From: Streptomyces prunicolor NBRC 13075
GTDB lineage: Bacteria; Actinomycetota; Actinomycetes; Streptomycetales; Streptomycetaceae
Length of the DNA stretch: 64,000 bases
Assembly (NCBI RefSeq): GCF_000367365.1
Contig: NZ_BARF01000091.1
Location: 1 to 64,000, forward strand
Reading direction: 5' to 3'
In this document: in pieces, positions 15,621-24,000 of the stretch
How the letters are laid out: every line of letters starts with the position of its first letter
How positions within the stretch are numbered: the stretch's first letter is position 1
The notes under the pieces: model-generated
What the model was told of the DNA's origin: nothing
What the model saw: only the letters and a program-made list of their open reading frames with translations
The model's database searches: none
Position numbers and translations under genes: made by a program

Positions 15621-15745
15621 ACGGGCAGAATCCAGCCCGTCCGGCGATTGAGGACGAGGCCGTTCAGGCCGATGGGGGTCTGGGGGCGGAGCCCCCAGGC
15701 GGGGCTGAAGGGGCAGAGCCCCTGGAGGATGGGACGGGTAGGGGC
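15621..15745. repeat. Streptomyces-type intergenic repeat with nested hairpins
   Basis: This stretch matches an intergenic sequence I recognise as widespread in Streptomyces genomes: AGCCCGTCCGGCGATTGAGG followed by GACGAGGCCGTTCAGGCCGA and G-rich hairpins. Nested inverted repeats are visible (acgggc/gcccgt at 15621-15640; tgggggc/gccccca near 15681-15698; ggggct/agcccc near 15701-15721). It lies between convergent genes, so it may terminate both. Together with the micro-ORF it accounts for the 340-base gap between ybaK and the DUF2567 gene. Confidence 0.65.
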
Positions 15746-15764
15746 GGCGGGGGCGAAAACCGCC

Positions 15765-16505
15765 CTAGCTCATCGGCGCCCCGTACCCATCCTTGGGAAC
15801 CGCCCCGTCCTGCACATACACCGGCTCAGGATCCCGCGGCCCGAACAACGCCGTCAGCCCCAGATGAACGACCAGCGCGGCCACCGGCCAAGCCAGCAAC
15901 GCCCCCTTCGCGCTCAACTTCAGCGGCGCGGAGAACGTAACCCCCTTACCGACAGCCTTGGCATGCGCGAGCACATCCTTCGTGGGCCCGAACCACATCC
16001 CCAGCCGCCAGGCGAGGAACGAAGCGAGCAGCCCTCCCAGGGCCAGCGCAGCGACCAGCGGCACTCCCCCACGCCGCCGCAACAGGAACACGCCAAGCGC
16101 ACTCAGCACCCCGAAAGCCACCGCGAGCAGAGTGAACGTTCCGTCCACCCCCACCGCCTGCTCGCCCTCGGAGTCCTTGAGGTAGACGACCCAGCTCTTG
16201 TCGACCACGTCCCCGACCAGCGGCACATGCGGCGCCAGCCACCACCACAACACCCCGAGCAACACCCCACCGAGCGCGACGGCGACCGTGACGACCACGC
16301 CCTCGATCAGCTCGGTCTTCATCCCGGGCCCGTCCTGGCCGTAGGACGCTTCCTGCGGGGGATACGCGGGATACCCGGCACCGGAGGCACCCGGGTCGGC
16401 CGAGGCGCCGGGGTCACCCGAGGTGCCCGGATCACCCGGCGGCTGCCACGGGTCGTGCGGGGACTGGTCACGCGGCGGCGGAGGCGGAGTCAGCGGTGCG
16501 GTCAC
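15765..16505 (-). CDS. DUF2567-type membrane protein
   Basis: A 246-aa protein: a Pro/Gly/Ser-rich cytosolic N-terminus of about 60 residues, then four membrane helices (about residues 66-90, 120-142, 150-172, 200-222). The first extracytoplasmic loop holds the conserved KSWVVYLKDSEGEQAVGVDGTF. This layout matches the actinobacterial DUF2567 family, whose function is unknown. The open frame extends upstream, but GTG 16505 (VTAPLTPP) is the likely start. It is 34 bases downstream of the ABC permease stop on the same strand. Confidence 0.75.
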   Translation of the reverse strand: MTAPLTPPPPPRDQSPHDPWQPPGDPGTSGDPGASADPGASGAGYPAYPPQEASYGQDGPGMKTELIEGVVVTVAVALGGVLLGVLWWWLAPHVPLVGDVVDKSWVVYLKDSEGEQAVGVDGTFTLLAVAFGVLSALGVFLLRRRGGVPLVAALALGGLLASFLAWRLGMWFGPTKDVLAHAKAVGKGVTFSAPLKLSAKGALLAWPVAALVVHLGLTALFGPRDPEPVYVQDGAVPKDGYGAPMS

Positions 16506-16539
16506 ACCGCCATCGTGCCAGGCCCCGCTGTGCGGCGCG

Positions 16540-17367
16540 TCACCGGACGGCAGCCCGACGGTAGGCCCAGGCGGCGACGGCCAGCGAAACGACCCCGACC
16601 CCGGCGCATACGGCGAGGTCACCGAGGACGAGCGCCCAGTCCGGATGCGCGGCGAAGGTCTGCGCGAACGCCTCCACGCCGTACGTCGAGGGCACCAGAT
16701 CCCGCAGGAACCGCACCGCGTCCGGCATCCGATCGGCAGGCAGCACACCCAGCAACAGAGCCGCGGACATACCCAACTGCCCAAGCAGCGTGGCGAGTTC
16801 AGGGCGAGGCGCAAGCAGCCCGAGAGCCGCCCCGAGCCCGGCGAGCGCGGCCCCGGCGAGCGGGATCACCGCCGCCAGGATCCAGATGTTCCCCATCGGC
16901 AGCCCGAAGAGCACACACCCGAAGACGGCGGTGAGCGCGGTCCCGGGCACGGTGAAGGAGGCGTACGCCCCCGCCGCGCCCAGCACCACGGCCGCGGGCG
17001 GCACCGGCAGGGTGGCGTAGTGGTCGAGCCCGCCGCTGCCGCGCAGCTGTCCGAAGTACTGCGCGAGCAGGTTGAGGCCGACGTAGGCGACGACGAGCAC
17101 GGACGAACCGGCCACGACGAACCGGGCGTCGTGGCTCCCGCCGTCGACGACCCCGCGCATCATGATCAGGATGCCGACCGACTGGAAGGTCGCCACGAAC
17201 AGCAGCGGGATCCGCGCGACCCGCGCCCGGGACAGCTGTGCCCGGTACACGGCGGCCATGGAGGGCCACAGCCTGGCCTTCGGCCCCAGCTCGGCCGCGC
17301 CCGTCCCGACGGCCTCCGGCACGGCCAGCGGGCCACTCGGCAGAACATCGGCGGATACGACACTCAC
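16540..17367 (-). CDS. ABC transporter permease
   Basis: A 275-aa ABC-2 type permease with about six membrane helices. A short cytosolic N-terminus with MAAVYRAQLSRARVARIPL leads into the first helix. It pairs with the ATPase gene just upstream to form an exporter; the substrate is not evident. GTG at 17367 overlaps the stop of a 23-codon frame by four bases (GTGA) and gives a good N-terminus. The open frame extends 14 codons upstream to an ATG without ribosome-binding site. Confidence 0.85.
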   Translation of the reverse strand: MSVVSADVLPSGPLAVPEAVGTGAAELGPKARLWPSMAAVYRAQLSRARVARIPLLFVATFQSVGILIMMRGVVDGGSHDARFVVAGSSVLVVAYVGLNLLAQYFGQLRGSGGLDHYATLPVPPAAVVLGAAGAYASFTVPGTALTAVFGCVLFGLPMGNIWILAAVIPLAGAALAGLGAALGLLAPRPELATLLGQLGMSAALLLGVLPADRMPDAVRFLRDLVPSTYGVEAFAQTFAAHPDWALVLGDLAVCAGVGVVSLAVAAWAYRRAAVR

Positions 17368-17435
17368 GTCGCGCTGCTCCTCTCGACACCGGCAGTCGCC
17401 CTGTCCCATACGGATACGACGGCCCGTGTACTCAT
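17364..17435 (-). CDS. 23-codon frame linking ABC ATPase and permease genes
   Basis: ATG 17435 overlaps the ATPase TGA by 4 bases (ATGA), and its own TGA overlaps the permease GTG by 4 bases (GTGA). The encoded peptide begins MSTRAVVSVWDRATAGVE. It fills the 64-base gap exactly, so ribosomes leaving the ATPase could translate it and be delivered to the permease. It may act purely as a coupling leader; nothing is known about the peptide. Chance is possible because both overlaps are short. Confidence 0.45.
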   Translation of the reverse strand: MSTRAVVSVWDRATAGVERSSAT

Positions 17436-18448
17436 GCTTTCACCAGCCCCTGTGCGTTCCCGCCCAGTGCCAGGTACACGTCCTCCAGGCTGGGTGTGGC
17501 CAGGGTGAAGTCGTCGAGAGCGGCGAACGCGGCCCCGCCGGTCACCGTGGCGACGGCCACCCGGGCCTCCTCCGGGGCGAGCCTGAGCGTCCAGCGGCGC
17601 CCGGACTCGACGGCCCGGTCCCGCAGCGCGGCGACCTCCGGGACGTCCAGCGGCGGCTTCTCCCGCCACACCAGCTCGACCCGCACCTCGCCCGCGACCT
17701 GTTCCTTGAGCCCGGCGGGGGTGTCGCAGGCGATGACCTTGCCCTGGTCGAGGACGGCGACCCGGTCGAGGACGGTCTCGGCCTCGATGACGTTGTGGGT
17801 GACGAGCAGCACGGTGGACCCGCGCTCGGCCCGGCGCCGGTCTACGGCGGACCACACGGCCCTGCGCGCGACCGGATCCATCCCGGTGGTCGGCTCGTCG
17901 AGCACCAGCAGCGACCGCTCCCCGACCAGCGCGGCGGCCACACACGCCAGCCGCCGCTGCCCACCGGACAGCTTCTTGAGCGCCCGCCCGGCGATGGCCG
18001 TAAGCCCCAACTCGTCCAGTACGGCGTCCCGTTCGGCCCGCGCGTCGCGCAGGTCCAGGCCGCGCAGCCGGGCGGTGGTCTCGGCGGCCAGCGACACGGT
18101 GAGTTCGTCGAGGGCGGAGGACTCCTGGCCGAGGTAGGCGAGGATCCGCGCGGCCCGCTCCGGGTGGCGCACGATGTCGTGCCCGAGGATCTCGACGCTG
18201 CCGGCGTCGGGCCGCATGAGCCCGGTCAGCTGGCGTACGAGGGTGGACTTGCCGGCGCCGTTCGGCCCGAGCAGTCCGAAGATCTCGCCCCGGCGGATGT
18301 CGAGGGTGACGTCGTCGGTGGCCCGCACCTCGGGGGTGCCCGGCGCACCGCGTCGGCCGCGCACCGCCGGATAGGTCTTGCTGAGCCCGCGCACCGCACA
18401 CACGACATCCCCACCGTGTCGAAGTGCCACTCCCGCGCGCGTACTCAC
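17432..18448 (-). CDS. ABC transporter ATP-binding protein
   Basis: A 338-aa ATPase with Walker A GPNGAGKST, signature LSGGQRR, Walker B LLVLDEPTTGMDP and H-loop VTHN. The C-terminal 100 residues form a DrrA-like extension ending in PSLEDVYLALGG, typical of exporter ATPases paired with ABC-2 permeases. It starts at GTG 18448 and ends in the ATG of the bridging 23-codon frame. Drug, lipid or polymer export are possible; the sequence does not decide. Confidence 0.92.
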   Translation of the reverse strand: MSTRAGVALRHGGDVVCAVRGLSKTYPAVRGRRGAPGTPEVRATDDVTLDIRRGEIFGLLGPNGAGKSTLVRQLTGLMRPDAGSVEILGHDIVRHPERAARILAYLGQESSALDELTVSLAAETTARLRGLDLRDARAERDAVLDELGLTAIAGRALKKLSGGQRRLACVAAALVGERSLLVLDEPTTGMDPVARRAVWSAVDRRRAERGSTVLLVTHNVIEAETVLDRVAVLDQGKVIACDTPAGLKEQVAGEVRVELVWREKPPLDVPEVAALRDRAVESGRRWTLRLAPEEARVAVATVTGGAAFAALDDFTLATPSLEDVYLALGGNAQGLVKA

Positions 18449-18555
18449 GGGACGAGACTACGGGGTCCGGGAGGCCCGCCCGTTCGCGGGTCGGTCGAGA
18501 ACGGCACATTCGTCGGTAAAGCCGCCCCGCCGCACGGCCGCCCGGCCGGCTCCGC

Positions 18556-19788
18556 TCACTCGCCCGCGGGTGCGTGCTCCGCGGCCGTCCGTACGTCGAT
18601 CTCGCGCCAGAAACCGGCCCGGATCGCGTACCGGTCGTGCTCGTCGATCTGGTCGTCCTTGTGCGCGAGGAGGCCGAACCGGGCGGCGTAGCGCAGCAGT
18701 TCGCCGTCGATGCGGTGCGGGACGCGCGGGTACATCCCGGACAGTTTCTGCAGGTTGCTGCCGTGGTCGCCGAGGCGGCCCATCCAGCGGCGGGCGAAGA
18801 CCTGGCCCACTTCGTAGGGGTCGCCGCCGACCGTGGTGATGTCTTCCTCGCGGTCGGCCCAGCGCTGCTCGGCGGTGGTCAGCTGCGCCAGCGTCGGCAT
18901 CGAGGCGACCTCGGGGGGCTCGGCGGCGCCGCCCGGCCGGTCGACCCACCCTTTGTCGGAGGACCAGCGCAGGGTCGCGCTCGTGGGCTGCGGTACGGGT
19001 TGGGCGGCACCCGGGGCCTTCAGGCTCGCGAGGTCCTTCGGGGTGGGCACGCCCTTGGACGCGGGCACCCGCTCCTGCGAACCGTTCTCCGAACCCGCCT
19101 CGGCCGCCGCGTGCTCGCCCTCCTCGGCCGGCCGCTCGCGCGTGGCCGGTGCGGACTCGGGCAGCGGCGCGGACAGGATCGCGGCGATCTCCGGCCGCGG
19201 CACCGGCGGCGGCGCACACACACCGCCGAGATCCTTCGCCCGTACGGCCTTGGTGATCCAGGTCCGGTCGAGCACCCGCCGCTCGTCGGCCTCGGCGACC
19301 AGGTCCTCGGACTGGTTGTAGTCCCCGTCCGCGGCCTGCACGGCCCACAGGTGTACGGCGACGCCGTGCTCCTTGGCGGCCATCATGCCCGGCAGCAGAT
19401 CGCCGTCGCCGGTGACGAGCACGACGTCGGAGCAGGCGCGGTTGCGGGCCAGTTCGGTGAGCTCGGCGTGCATGGCGGCGTCGACGCCCTTCTGCGCCCA
19501 GCGACCGTCGCTGCGGGTCAGGGCACCGAGGCGGACGGTGACGCGGGGCATCACGCGCAGCCTGCGGTGCTCGGGCTGCGGGACGCGGTCGGGGGCGCCG
19601 TCGAACCAGTAGATACGCAGCAGGGGGCGTTCGGTGTCGGACTCGGCTCGCTCGCGCAAACCCTGGATGAGGGCGGCGTGATCGACGGTGATACGGGAAC
19701 GCGAGGGCTCTCCGGCGAGGAGACTGGCCGCCGCCCCCAGCAGATACCCGGCGTCCACCAGGACGATGCAGCGGTCCACGCGACTCAC
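18556..19788 (-). CDS. NYN/PIN-like ribonuclease-domain protein
   Basis: This 410-aa protein begins with a NYN (PIN-like) nuclease domain (about residues 1-180). Acidic residues expected to bind metal are seen in CIVLVDAGYLL, KGVDAAMHAELTEL and DVVLVTGDGDLLPGM. A low-complexity Ala/Pro/Glu linker follows, and the last 90 residues (RRWMGRLGDHGSNLQKLSG onward) form a compact domain resembling a winged-helix or OST-HTH RNA-binding module, which would suit an RNA-processing enzyme. It is divergent from the 54-aa gene at 20004. Confidence 0.8.
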   Translation of the reverse strand: MSRVDRCIVLVDAGYLLGAAASLLAGEPSRSRITVDHAALIQGLRERAESDTERPLLRIYWFDGAPDRVPQPEHRRLRVMPRVTVRLGALTRSDGRWAQKGVDAAMHAELTELARNRACSDVVLVTGDGDLLPGMMAAKEHGVAVHLWAVQAADGDYNQSEDLVAEADERRVLDRTWITKAVRAKDLGGVCAPPPVPRPEIAAILSAPLPESAPATRERPAEEGEHAAAEAGSENGSQERVPASKGVPTPKDLASLKAPGAAQPVPQPTSATLRWSSDKGWVDRPGGAAEPPEVASMPTLAQLTTAEQRWADREEDITTVGGDPYEVGQVFARRWMGRLGDHGSNLQKLSGMYPRVPHRIDGELLRYAARFGLLAHKDDQIDEHDRYAIRAGFWREIDVRTAAEHAPAGE

Positions 19789-20003
19789 CCTCTTCCCGGT
19801 CGGTTCACTTCGGGCTTGCTTCGAGTCTGCCCGACCGCGCAGGGGTTAACGGCCCGAACTCGATCTTCGGCGTGGCGTTTCGGGGCTTCTCTCTCGTACC
19901 AACCATGTCACACACGGTAATTATCCGAAATGCGTTCTTCGTCAGCCTATGTGAATCTGGTCGCGGCCCTGGCCCCTAGATCCCCCTCAGGAGGCAGAGC
20001 ACC

Positions 20004-20168
20004 ATGGCCAAGAACAAGAACCGTGACCGTAAGCAGCCGCAGTCGGAGCGCGCCCAGGAGCAGGCCACGTCGTCCTCGATGGAGGCACAGGCCGAGCAGC
20101 GCATATCCCAGGTGACACCGGGCGACATGGCCCGCAAGGGCAAGCAGAAGCGCTTCGGCCACAACTGA
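20004..20168 (+). CDS. Small hydrophilic conserved protein, 54 aa
   Basis: A 54-aa frame with a strong Shine-Dalgarno sequence (AGGAGG, 19989-19994) nine bases before ATG 20004. The protein is hydrophilic and rich in Lys, Gln, Arg and Ser, starting MAKNKNRDRKQPQ and ending MARKGKQKRFGHN. It ends 23 bases before a very strong hairpin terminator. I believe small proteins of this pattern are common in Streptomyces, without a known role. Basic ends suggest binding to nucleic acid or acidic partners. Confidence 0.75.
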   Translation: MAKNKNRDRKQPQSERAQEQATSSSMEAQAEQRISQVTPGDMARKGKQKRFGHN

Positions 20169-20191
20169 GGCCTGCTTCAAGGCTTGTTGAA

Positions 20192-20233
20192 TGACTGAGG
20201 GGCGCATCCGTTGGCGGATGCGCCCCTCAGTCA
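20192..20233. terminator. Strong bidirectional terminator between convergent genes
   Basis: A perfect 19-bp stem (left arm 20192-20210, right arm 20215-20233) with a TTGG loop sits between the 54-aa gene (plus) and dnaE (minus). It can serve both strands. Confidence 0.85.
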
Positions 20234-20273
20234 CTTCTCTGTCGTCTGTCGCCTGTTGCCCGCCGCCTGTTGC

Positions 20274-23200
20274 TCAGCCGGCCAGACAGGCCGCGCCGAG
20301 CAGCACCTTCAAGTCGCCGAACAGCGCCGGGTCGGGCTTCACCCGGTGCTTGTCCAGCCGCAGGATCGTGGTCTTGGTCGGGCCCTGGAGCTTGATGCGG
20401 ACCTCGCTGTCGCCCCGGTGGTGGCTGAGGATCTCACCGAGCCTGCTGACCATGGGCGGCGTGACCCTGGTCGCCGGGATGGTCAGGATCACGGGCGCGT
20501 TGGTGCCCACGTTCGACACGTCCGGGACCTGCATCTCCATCGCGACCAGGCGCGGCACATCCTCGCGCTTGTCGAGGCGGCCCTTGACGAACACGATGGT
20601 GTCCTCAACGAGTTGGGTCGACACCAGCTGGTAGGACGCCGGGAAGAACATGCACTCGATCGAGCCCGCGAGGTCCTCGACGGTGGCGATCGCCCAGGCG
20701 TTGCCCTGCTTGGTCATCTTGCGCTGGAGGCCCGAGATGATGCCGCCGATGGTGACGACCGCGCCGTCCCCGTGCTCACCTCCGGTGAGCTGGGCGATGC
20801 CCGCGTCGGCCTTGTCGGACAGCACGTGCTCCAGGCCGAAGAGCGGGTGGTCGGAGACGTACAGACCGAGCATCTCCCGTTCCTGCGCGAGGAGATACGT
20901 CTTCTCCCACTCGTCGGTGGTGAACTCCACGTCGAGTCCGAAGCCGGGCTCGCTGGTGTCCTCGTCACCCATGCCACCGAAGAGGTCGAACTGCCCCTCG
21001 GCCTCCTTGCGCTTGACCGCCACCACGTTGTCGATCATCGGCTCGAAGTGCGCGGTGAGGCCCTTGCGGGTGTGCCCCAGGGTGTCGAACGCACCGGCCT
21101 TGATGAGGGATTCAGTGGTGCGCTTGTTGCAAGCGGCGGCCTCGACCTTGTCCAGGTAGTCGGGGAACGAGCCGTACTTCCCCTTCGCCTTGCGGGACCT
21201 GATGATCGAGTCGACCACGTTCGTGCCGACGTTGCGCACGGCCTCCAGGCCGAAGAGGATCACGTCGTCGCCCTGGGCGGCGAAGTTGTGCACCGACTCG
21301 TTGACGTTCGGCGGGAGCACCTTGATCTTCATGCGCCGGCACTCGTTCAGGTAGATCGCGGACTTGTCCTTGTCGTCCTTGACCGAGGTGAGCAGCGCCG
21401 CCATGTACTCGGCCGGGTAGTTGGCCTTCAGATAGGCGGTCCAGTACGAGACCAGGCCGTACGCGGCGGAGTGCGCCTTGTTGAAGGCGTAGCCGGCGAA
21501 GGGGACCAGGACGTCCCACAGGCCCTGGATCGCCTCGTCGCTGTAGCCGTTCTTCTGGGCGCCGGCCTGGAAGATGGTGAAGTTCTTCGCCAGCTCGTCG
21601 GCCTTCTTCTTGCCCATCACGCGGCGCAGGATGTCGGCCTCGCCGAGCGAGTAACCGGCCACGATCTGGGCGGCCTTCTGCACCTGCTCCTGGTACACGA
21701 TCAGCCCGTAGGTCACCGCGAGGACCTCCTCGAGGGGCTCCTCCAGCTCCTTGTGGATCGGGGTGATCTCCTGCCGCTTGTTCTTGCGCTCGGCGTAGTT
21801 GATGTGCGAGTTCATGCCCATCGGGCCCGGCCGGTACAGGGCCGAGACGGCGGAGATGTCCTCGAAGTTGTCGGGCTGCATCTGGCGCAGCAGCGAGCGC
21901 ATCGGGCCGCCGTCGAACTGGAAGACGCCCAACGTGTCGCCGCGGCAGAGCAGTTCGAAGGTCTTGGGGTCGTCCAGCGGGAGGGCGAGCATCTCCAGGT
22001 CGATGCCCTTGTTGGACTTCACCATCTTGATGGCGTCGTCCATGATCGTGAGGTTGCGCAGGCCCAGGAAGTCCATCTTCAGCAGGCCGAGCGACTCGCA
22101 CTGCGGGTAGTCCCACTGCGTGATGGTCACGCCGTCGGTGTGGCGCACCCACACCGGTGCGTGGTCGACGATGGGCTCGCTGGACATGATGACGCCGGCC
22201 GCGTGCACGCCCATCTGCCGGACCAGGCCCTCGACGCCCTTGGCGGTGTCGATGACCTTCTTGACGTCCGGCTCGTTCTCGTACATCCCGCGGATCTCGC
22301 CCGCCTCGCCGTAGCGGGGGTGCTTGGGGTCGGTGATGCCGGAGAGGTCGATGCCCTTGCCGAGGACGTCGGCGGGCATCGCCTTGGTGAGCCGGTCGCC
22401 CATCGCGTACGGGTAGCCCAGTACGCGCGCGGAGTCCTTGATGGCGTTCTTGGCCTTGATCTTGCCGTAGGTGCCGATCATGGCGACCTTGTCGGCGCCG
22501 TACTTCTCCGTCACGTACCGGATCACCTCGACGCGCCGACGCTCGTCGAAGTCGATGTCGACATCGGGCATGGAGACGCGCTCGGGGTTGAGGAACCGCT
22601 CGAAGATCAGGCCGTGCGGGATCGGGTCGAGGTCGGTGATGCCCATGGCGTACGCGACGATCGAACCGGCCGCGGAGCCACGGCCGGGGCCGACCGCGAT
22701 GCCGTTGTTCTTCGCCCACATGATGAAGTCGGCGACCACGAGGAAGTAGCCCGGGAACCCCATCTGGATGATGACGTCCATCTCGTAGTCCGCCTGCTTC
22801 TGGCGGTCGTCGGGGATGCCGCCCGGGAAGCGGCGCTCCATACCCCGGCGGACTTCCTCCTTGAACCAGGTGATCTCGGTGTAGCCGTCCGGGATATCGA
22901 ACTTCGGCATGAGGTTCTTGGCCTCGAACATGCCGCTGGTGTCGATCTGTTCGGCGACCAGGAGGGTGTTGCGGCAGCCCTCCTGCCAGGCGTCCGAGGA
23001 GTCCACGGCGTACATCTCGTCGGTGGACTTCAGGTAGTAGCCGGTGCCGTCGAAGCGGAAGCGGTCCGGGTCGGAGAGGTTCTTGCCGGTCTGGATGCAC
23101 AGCAGAGCGTCGTGCGCGACCGACTCGTGGGCGTACGTGTAGTGCGAGTCGTTCGTCACCAGGGGCGGGATGCCGAGCTTCTTGCCGATGTCCAACAGGC

Positions 23201-23813
23201 CGTCACGGACCCGGCGTTCGATCTCGATGCCGTGGTCCATCAGCTCCAGGAAGTACCGGTCCTTGCCGAAGATGTCCTGGTACTCGGCGGCGGCCTTCAG
23301 GGCCTCTTCGGGCTGGCCGAGCCGCAGCCGGGTCTGGAGTTCGCCCGAGGGGCAGCCGGTGGAGGCGATGAGGCCCTCGGACCACTGGGAGATGGTCTCC
23401 TTGTCCATGCGCGGCCACTTCTGGAGCCAGCCCTCGGCGTACGCGTCCGAGGAGAGCTTGAAGAGGTTGTGCAGGCCCGTCCTGTTGGCCGCCCAGATCG
23501 TCTTGTGGGTGTAACCACCGGAACCGGACACGTCGTCGCGCTTCTGGTGCGGCTGGCCCCACTGGATCTTGCGCTTGTTGCGCCGGGACTCGGGGGCGAC
23601 GTACGCCTCGATGCCGATGATCGGCGTGACGCCCGCTTTCTTCGCGGTGTGGAAGAAGTCGTAGGCCCCGTGCAGGTTGCCGTGGTCGGACATGGCGATA
23701 TGGGTCATGCCCATCTCGTTGCACGCGTCGAACATGTCCTTCAGCCGCGCGGCACCGTCCAGCAGCGAGTACTGGGTATGGACGTGCAGGTGCGTGAACG
23801 GCGGCTTTGACAC
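20274..23813 (-). CDS. dnaE: DNA polymerase III alpha subunit, replicative
   Basis: This 1179-aa replicative polymerase starts with a PHP domain (HLHVHTQYSLLDG, AMSDHGNLHGA). The catalytic palm aspartates are in PDVDIDFDERRR (about residues 415-425), with the third near KMDFLGLRNL (about 577). GRGSAAGSIVAY and a C-terminal OB-fold region (AVVTIGGIISGLQRK) are present. GTG at 23813 (VSKPPFTHLHVHT) is preferred over the ATG 13 codons upstream because GGAGG lies seven bases before it and the length is the usual one. It converges on the 54-aa gene, across the terminator. Confidence 0.97.
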   Translation of the reverse strand: MSKPPFTHLHVHTQYSLLDGAARLKDMFDACNEMGMTHIAMSDHGNLHGAYDFFHTAKKAGVTPIIGIEAYVAPESRRNKRKIQWGQPHQKRDDVSGSGGYTHKTIWAANRTGLHNLFKLSSDAYAEGWLQKWPRMDKETISQWSEGLIASTGCPSGELQTRLRLGQPEEALKAAAEYQDIFGKDRYFLELMDHGIEIERRVRDGLLDIGKKLGIPPLVTNDSHYTYAHESVAHDALLCIQTGKNLSDPDRFRFDGTGYYLKSTDEMYAVDSSDAWQEGCRNTLLVAEQIDTSGMFEAKNLMPKFDIPDGYTEITWFKEEVRRGMERRFPGGIPDDRQKQADYEMDVIIQMGFPGYFLVVADFIMWAKNNGIAVGPGRGSAAGSIVAYAMGITDLDPIPHGLIFERFLNPERVSMPDVDIDFDERRRVEVIRYVTEKYGADKVAMIGTYGKIKAKNAIKDSARVLGYPYAMGDRLTKAMPADVLGKGIDLSGITDPKHPRYGEAGEIRGMYENEPDVKKVIDTAKGVEGLVRQMGVHAAGVIMSSEPIVDHAPVWVRHTDGVTITQWDYPQCESLGLLKMDFLGLRNLTIMDDAIKMVKSNKGIDLEMLALPLDDPKTFELLCRGDTLGVFQFDGGPMRSLLRQMQPDNFEDISAVSALYRPGPMGMNSHINYAERKNKRQEITPIHKELEEPLEEVLAVTYGLIVYQEQVQKAAQIVAGYSLGEADILRRVMGKKKADELAKNFTIFQAGAQKNGYSDEAIQGLWDVLVPFAGYAFNKAHSAAYGLVSYWTAYLKANYPAEYMAALLTSVKDDKDKSAIYLNECRRMKIKVLPPNVNESVHNFAAQGDDVILFGLEAVRNVGTNVVDSIIRSRKAKGKYGSFPDYLDKVEAAACNKRTTESLIKAGAFDTLGHTRKGLTAHFEPMIDNVVAVKRKEAEGQFDLFGGMGDEDTSEPGFGLDVEFTTDEWEKTYLLAQEREMLGLYVSDHPLFGLEHVLSDKADAGIAQLTGGEHGDGAVVTIGGIISGLQRKMTKQGNAWAIATVEDLAGSIECMFFPASYQLVSTQLVEDTIVFVKGRLDKREDVPRLVAMEMQVPDVSNVGTNAPVILTIPATRVTPPMVSRLGEILSHHRGDSEVRIKLQGPTKTTILRLDKHRVKPDPALFGDLKVLLGAACLAG

Positions 23814-24000
23814 GGCTTGGCCTCCAGGGATAACAGGGGAAACGATCGACAAAGTGCGGCGGACGGTCTGGGGGGACGAAACCGAATCCTATGCCTCGGG
23901 ACTGACACTCGGCGGGCACTCCCACGTACCTTCAAGCGTTGGAAAGTGACGACAGACCCGTCACATGTCACGTACCACCCGTACCAGGAGGCACAGAGCG

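Noticed and set aside
20211..23810. 1199-codon open frame on the plus strand across dnaE
   Set aside because: It is the antisense shadow of dnaE created by GC-rich third positions; composition is Asp/Val/His/Arg-rich, with no known domain, and dnaE is unmistakable on the other strand.
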